Source: Stenotrophomonas maltophilia (GTDB lineage Bacteria; Pseudomonadota; Gammaproteobacteria; Xanthomonadales; Xanthomonadaceae). From it: 64,000 bases of DNA. The notes under the pieces were generated by a model. That model saw only the letters and a program-made list of their open reading frames with translations. It searched no databases and was not told the DNA's origin. The stretch is taken from assembly GCF_004920835.1 (NCBI RefSeq), contig NZ_QFHO01000011.1, positions 62,001 to 126,000 on the forward strand, written 5' to 3'. This document shows positions 62,407 through 64,000 of the stretch, piece after piece. The position numbers and the translations under genes are program-made. Positions within the stretch are counted from its first letter, which is position 1; each line of letters starts with the position of its first letter.

Positions 62407-64000
62407 TCAGAGCTTCCAGCGCAGCGTCACGGTGACATTGCGTGGTTCGCCCCAGAACACGCCGTCATAGAAACCGACGCGGTTGTAATACTTCTTGTCC
62501 AGCAAGTTGTTCACGTTTACCTGCGCGGTGAAGTTCTCGTTGAAGCGATAGCCCGCCGACAGGTTGAGCAGGTAGATGTCGCCCTGTTCGATTGCCACGC
62601 GCTCGCGCTTGCCGCTGGTCAGGAAATCCGCACGCGGCTTGTTGCTCAGGCTCCAGATACCGCTCTGCCAGGTGGCGCCACCGCCCAGCCAGAAGCGGCC
62701 TTCAGCGCCGCCCGGTCGCCAGCTGGCGTTGAGGCGGAACAGATCGACCGGGATGACGGTGTTCTGGCGCACGCCCTGTGCATTGCGGCTGACGGTGTGG
62801 GTGAAGCCGGCCGCCAGGTTCCAGTTCTCACCAAGGCTGCCTTGTGCTTCGATCTCCCAGCCCTTGACCTTGTTGCCCTTGCCGGTGGAGCGGTAGGCAC
62901 TGACCCCACCCGGCAGCGAGTTTTCCGGCACCGAGTCGTCGAGCTCGGCAACGTTGTCCTTCTGGCCCTTGAACACGGCCGCGGAAGCATTCAGCAGACC
63001 GTCGAAGAACTCGGCCTTGACGCCGGCCTCCCACATGTCACCGACCACCGGTTCGAGGTAGTTGTTGTCCCGGTCACGGTAGTTCTGCGGCTGGAAGATG
63101 TCGGTGTAGCTGACGTAGCCGCTGAAGTAGCGGTTGAAGTCGTAGATGAAGCCGGCATACGGAGTGAGCGAGTCGTCCGGCTTGTAGCCGCCGCGACGCG
63201 TATCGGTCAGGCGACCGGCGGCGTCATGGGTGTAGTTCCAGGTGCGCGTTTCCCAGCTGCCGTAGCGCGCGCCGAGCACCGCGGTCAACGGATCGGCCAG
63301 CTGCAGGCGCGTCGCCAGATAGGCCGCGCGCTGGCGCAGTTCGTCTTCAGAAGCCAGATAGCCCAGGCGGGTGACCTGCAGCGGCGCGACGTCGCCGTTC
63401 CAGCGGTGCCAATCCGGTACACGGGTGTAGCTGTCCGGGTAGGCAGCGGTGTCGGTGGCAGGCACGTCACCCTTGCGCACCGATTGGCCGAAACCGAGCA
63501 CCAGCTCATGTTCGCGGCCGAACAGCCGGAACGGACCGCCAACGTTGAAGTCGAATACCTGCATGTCGCCGTTCTCGCCGAAGCTGCCGACGAAGGCGCT
63601 GATGCCGCTGCCATCGGCATTCGGGTAGCCGGAGGCCCCGTACCACACCGCACCGTCGGTTTCGCGCTTGGAGCGGGTATAGGCGGCCTTAGCGGTCCAG
63701 CCGTTGCCCAACTGCTGCTCAAGGCGTGCGAATGCGCTCTTTTCGATGATCGGCCAACTGCTCCAGCGGGCGGACAGGTTGGTCGAGCGCGGCAGGTTGG
63801 CGGGCTGGCCATCGGACCCCCAGTACGGCACCACGCCCCAGGTCACGCCTGTGGTGCGCGGCGACTGGTATTCGTAGCCGGCCTCGAGCAGGGTCGTGTC
63901 GGTAATGTCGGCCTGGACGATGCCGTAGAACACGTCCTTGTCCAGTTTGTAGACATCGCGGAACGAGTCACTCTGCTGTTTGGCCGCCACCACGCGCGCG
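62407..64000 (-). CDS. TonB-dependent siderophore receptor, C-terminal part (cut by window edge)
   Basis: 531 codons of the beta barrel are present; plug and signal peptide lie to the right of the window. Barrel features of FpvA/FhuE-type ferric-siderophore receptors: DKDVFYGIVQADITDTTLLEAGYEYQ, WTAKAAYTRSKRETDG, FGREHELVLGFGQS, LTPYAGFIYDFNRYFSGYVSYTDIFQPQNYRDRDNNYLEPVVGDMWEAGVKAEFFDGLLNASAAVF, and the final YRFNENFTAQVNVNNLLDKKYYNRVGFYDGVFWGEPRNVTVTLRW. The inner-membrane genes DUF3649-PepSY-DUF3325 follow directly, supporting an iron-siderophore uptake operon. The C-terminal residue is Leu rather than the usual Phe/Tyr/Trp. Confidence 0.92.
   Translation of the reverse strand, partial: ARVVAAKQQSDSFRDVYKLDKDVFYGIVQADITDTTLLEAGYEYQSPRTTGVTWGVVPYWGSDGQPANLPRSTNLSARWSSWPIIEKSAFARLEQQLGNGWTAKAAYTRSKRETDGAVWYGASGYPNADGSGISAFVGSFGENGDMQVFDFNVGGPFRLFGREHELVLGFGQSVRKGDVPATDTAAYPDSYTRVPDWHRWNGDVAPLQVTRLGYLASEDELRQRAAYLATRLQLADPLTAVLGARYGSWETRTWNYTHDAAGRLTDTRRGGYKPDDSLTPYAGFIYDFNRYFSGYVSYTDIFQPQNYRDRDNNYLEPVVGDMWEAGVKAEFFDGLLNASAAVFKGQKDNVAELDDSVPENSLPGGVSAYRSTGKGNKVKGWEIEAQGSLGENWNLAAGFTHTVSRNAQGVRQNTVIPVDLFRLNASWRPGGAEGRFWLGGGATWQSGIWSLSNKPRADFLTSGKRERVAIEQGDIYLLNLSAGYRFNENFTAQVNVNNLLDKKYYNRVGFYDGVFWGEPRNVTVTLRWKL

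Overview
The window is a contiguous piece of a high-GC (mid-60s %) gammaproteobacterial chromosome. Gene content, codon use and the many GTAG-headed palindromic repeats (SMAG elements) point to Stenotrophomonas, most likely the S. maltophilia complex. The intact emrR-emrC-emrA-emrB and macABC-plus-two-component loci match efflux operons described from that species. No insertion sequence, prophage or CRISPR array was seen. It reads as core chromosome punctuated by intergenic repeats.

Layout. 1-0.8 kb: end of a chaperone-usher (Csu/spore-coat-U type) pilus operon on the minus strand. 1.0-7.9 kb (plus): map, glnD, dapD, an unknown gene, a Spx/ArsC-like gene and dapE, tightly packed with several stop/start overlaps; this joins nitrogen sensing to lysine/diaminopimelate synthesis. 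8-13.9 kb: a Sel1-type lipoprotein, asnB behind an asparagine-rich leader peptide and terminator, a membrane-anchored penicillin-acylase homologue and a bacterioferritin-family gene. 14.3-16.5 kb: parC. 16.6-22.4 kb: an AraC regulator divergent from the emrRCAB drug-efflux operon. 22.5-25.5 kb: a zinc-ribbon membrane protein, then a LysR/TSUP-transporter divergent pair bracketed by tRNA-Leu(CAG) genes (three in total). 25.6-29.5 kb: rnr, a GFA-family gene and rlmB. 29.6-36.6 kb: macABC (minus) divergent from a response regulator/histidine kinase pair. 36.8-39.8 kb: a 1008-residue beta-propeller diguanylate cyclase. 40.1-43.4 kb (minus): RNase T, then a four-gene operon for a modified, copper-binding-type peptide: precursor with four EGKCG motifs, MNIO oxidase, partner protein and DoxX. 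43.7-51.4 kb: the phosphate regulon (phoU, pstB, pstA, pstC, two pstS genes, and a phosphate-type porin behind a clear Pho box). 51.5-57 kb: nth, a small gene, a crotonase, an FKBP-family protein, a DUF1289-Nudix fusion, a rhodanese and an AmpD-like amidase. 57-60 kb: an alpha/beta hydrolase and rlmKL. 60-64 kb (minus): a siderophore-type TonB receptor (its start lies beyond the window) followed by DUF3649, PepSY and DUF3325 inner-membrane genes.

The most notable signal is upstream of asnB. It is a 33-codon leader peptide with eight Asn codons, a possible antiterminator and an intrinsic terminator whose arms share the same eight-base sequence. This is a classical ribosome-mediated attenuator that appears to sense asparagine. 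Other unusual items are two copies of a structured three-stem repeat with compensatory base changes, DapD carrying a histone-H1-like Lys/Ala tail, the EGKCG peptide operon, a family of long GGGGTCAG... palindromes, a 15-serine run in MacA, and a pstC reading frame without a conventional start upstream of its conserved-looking N-terminus.

All calls come from reading sequence and translated frames; no database search was run.
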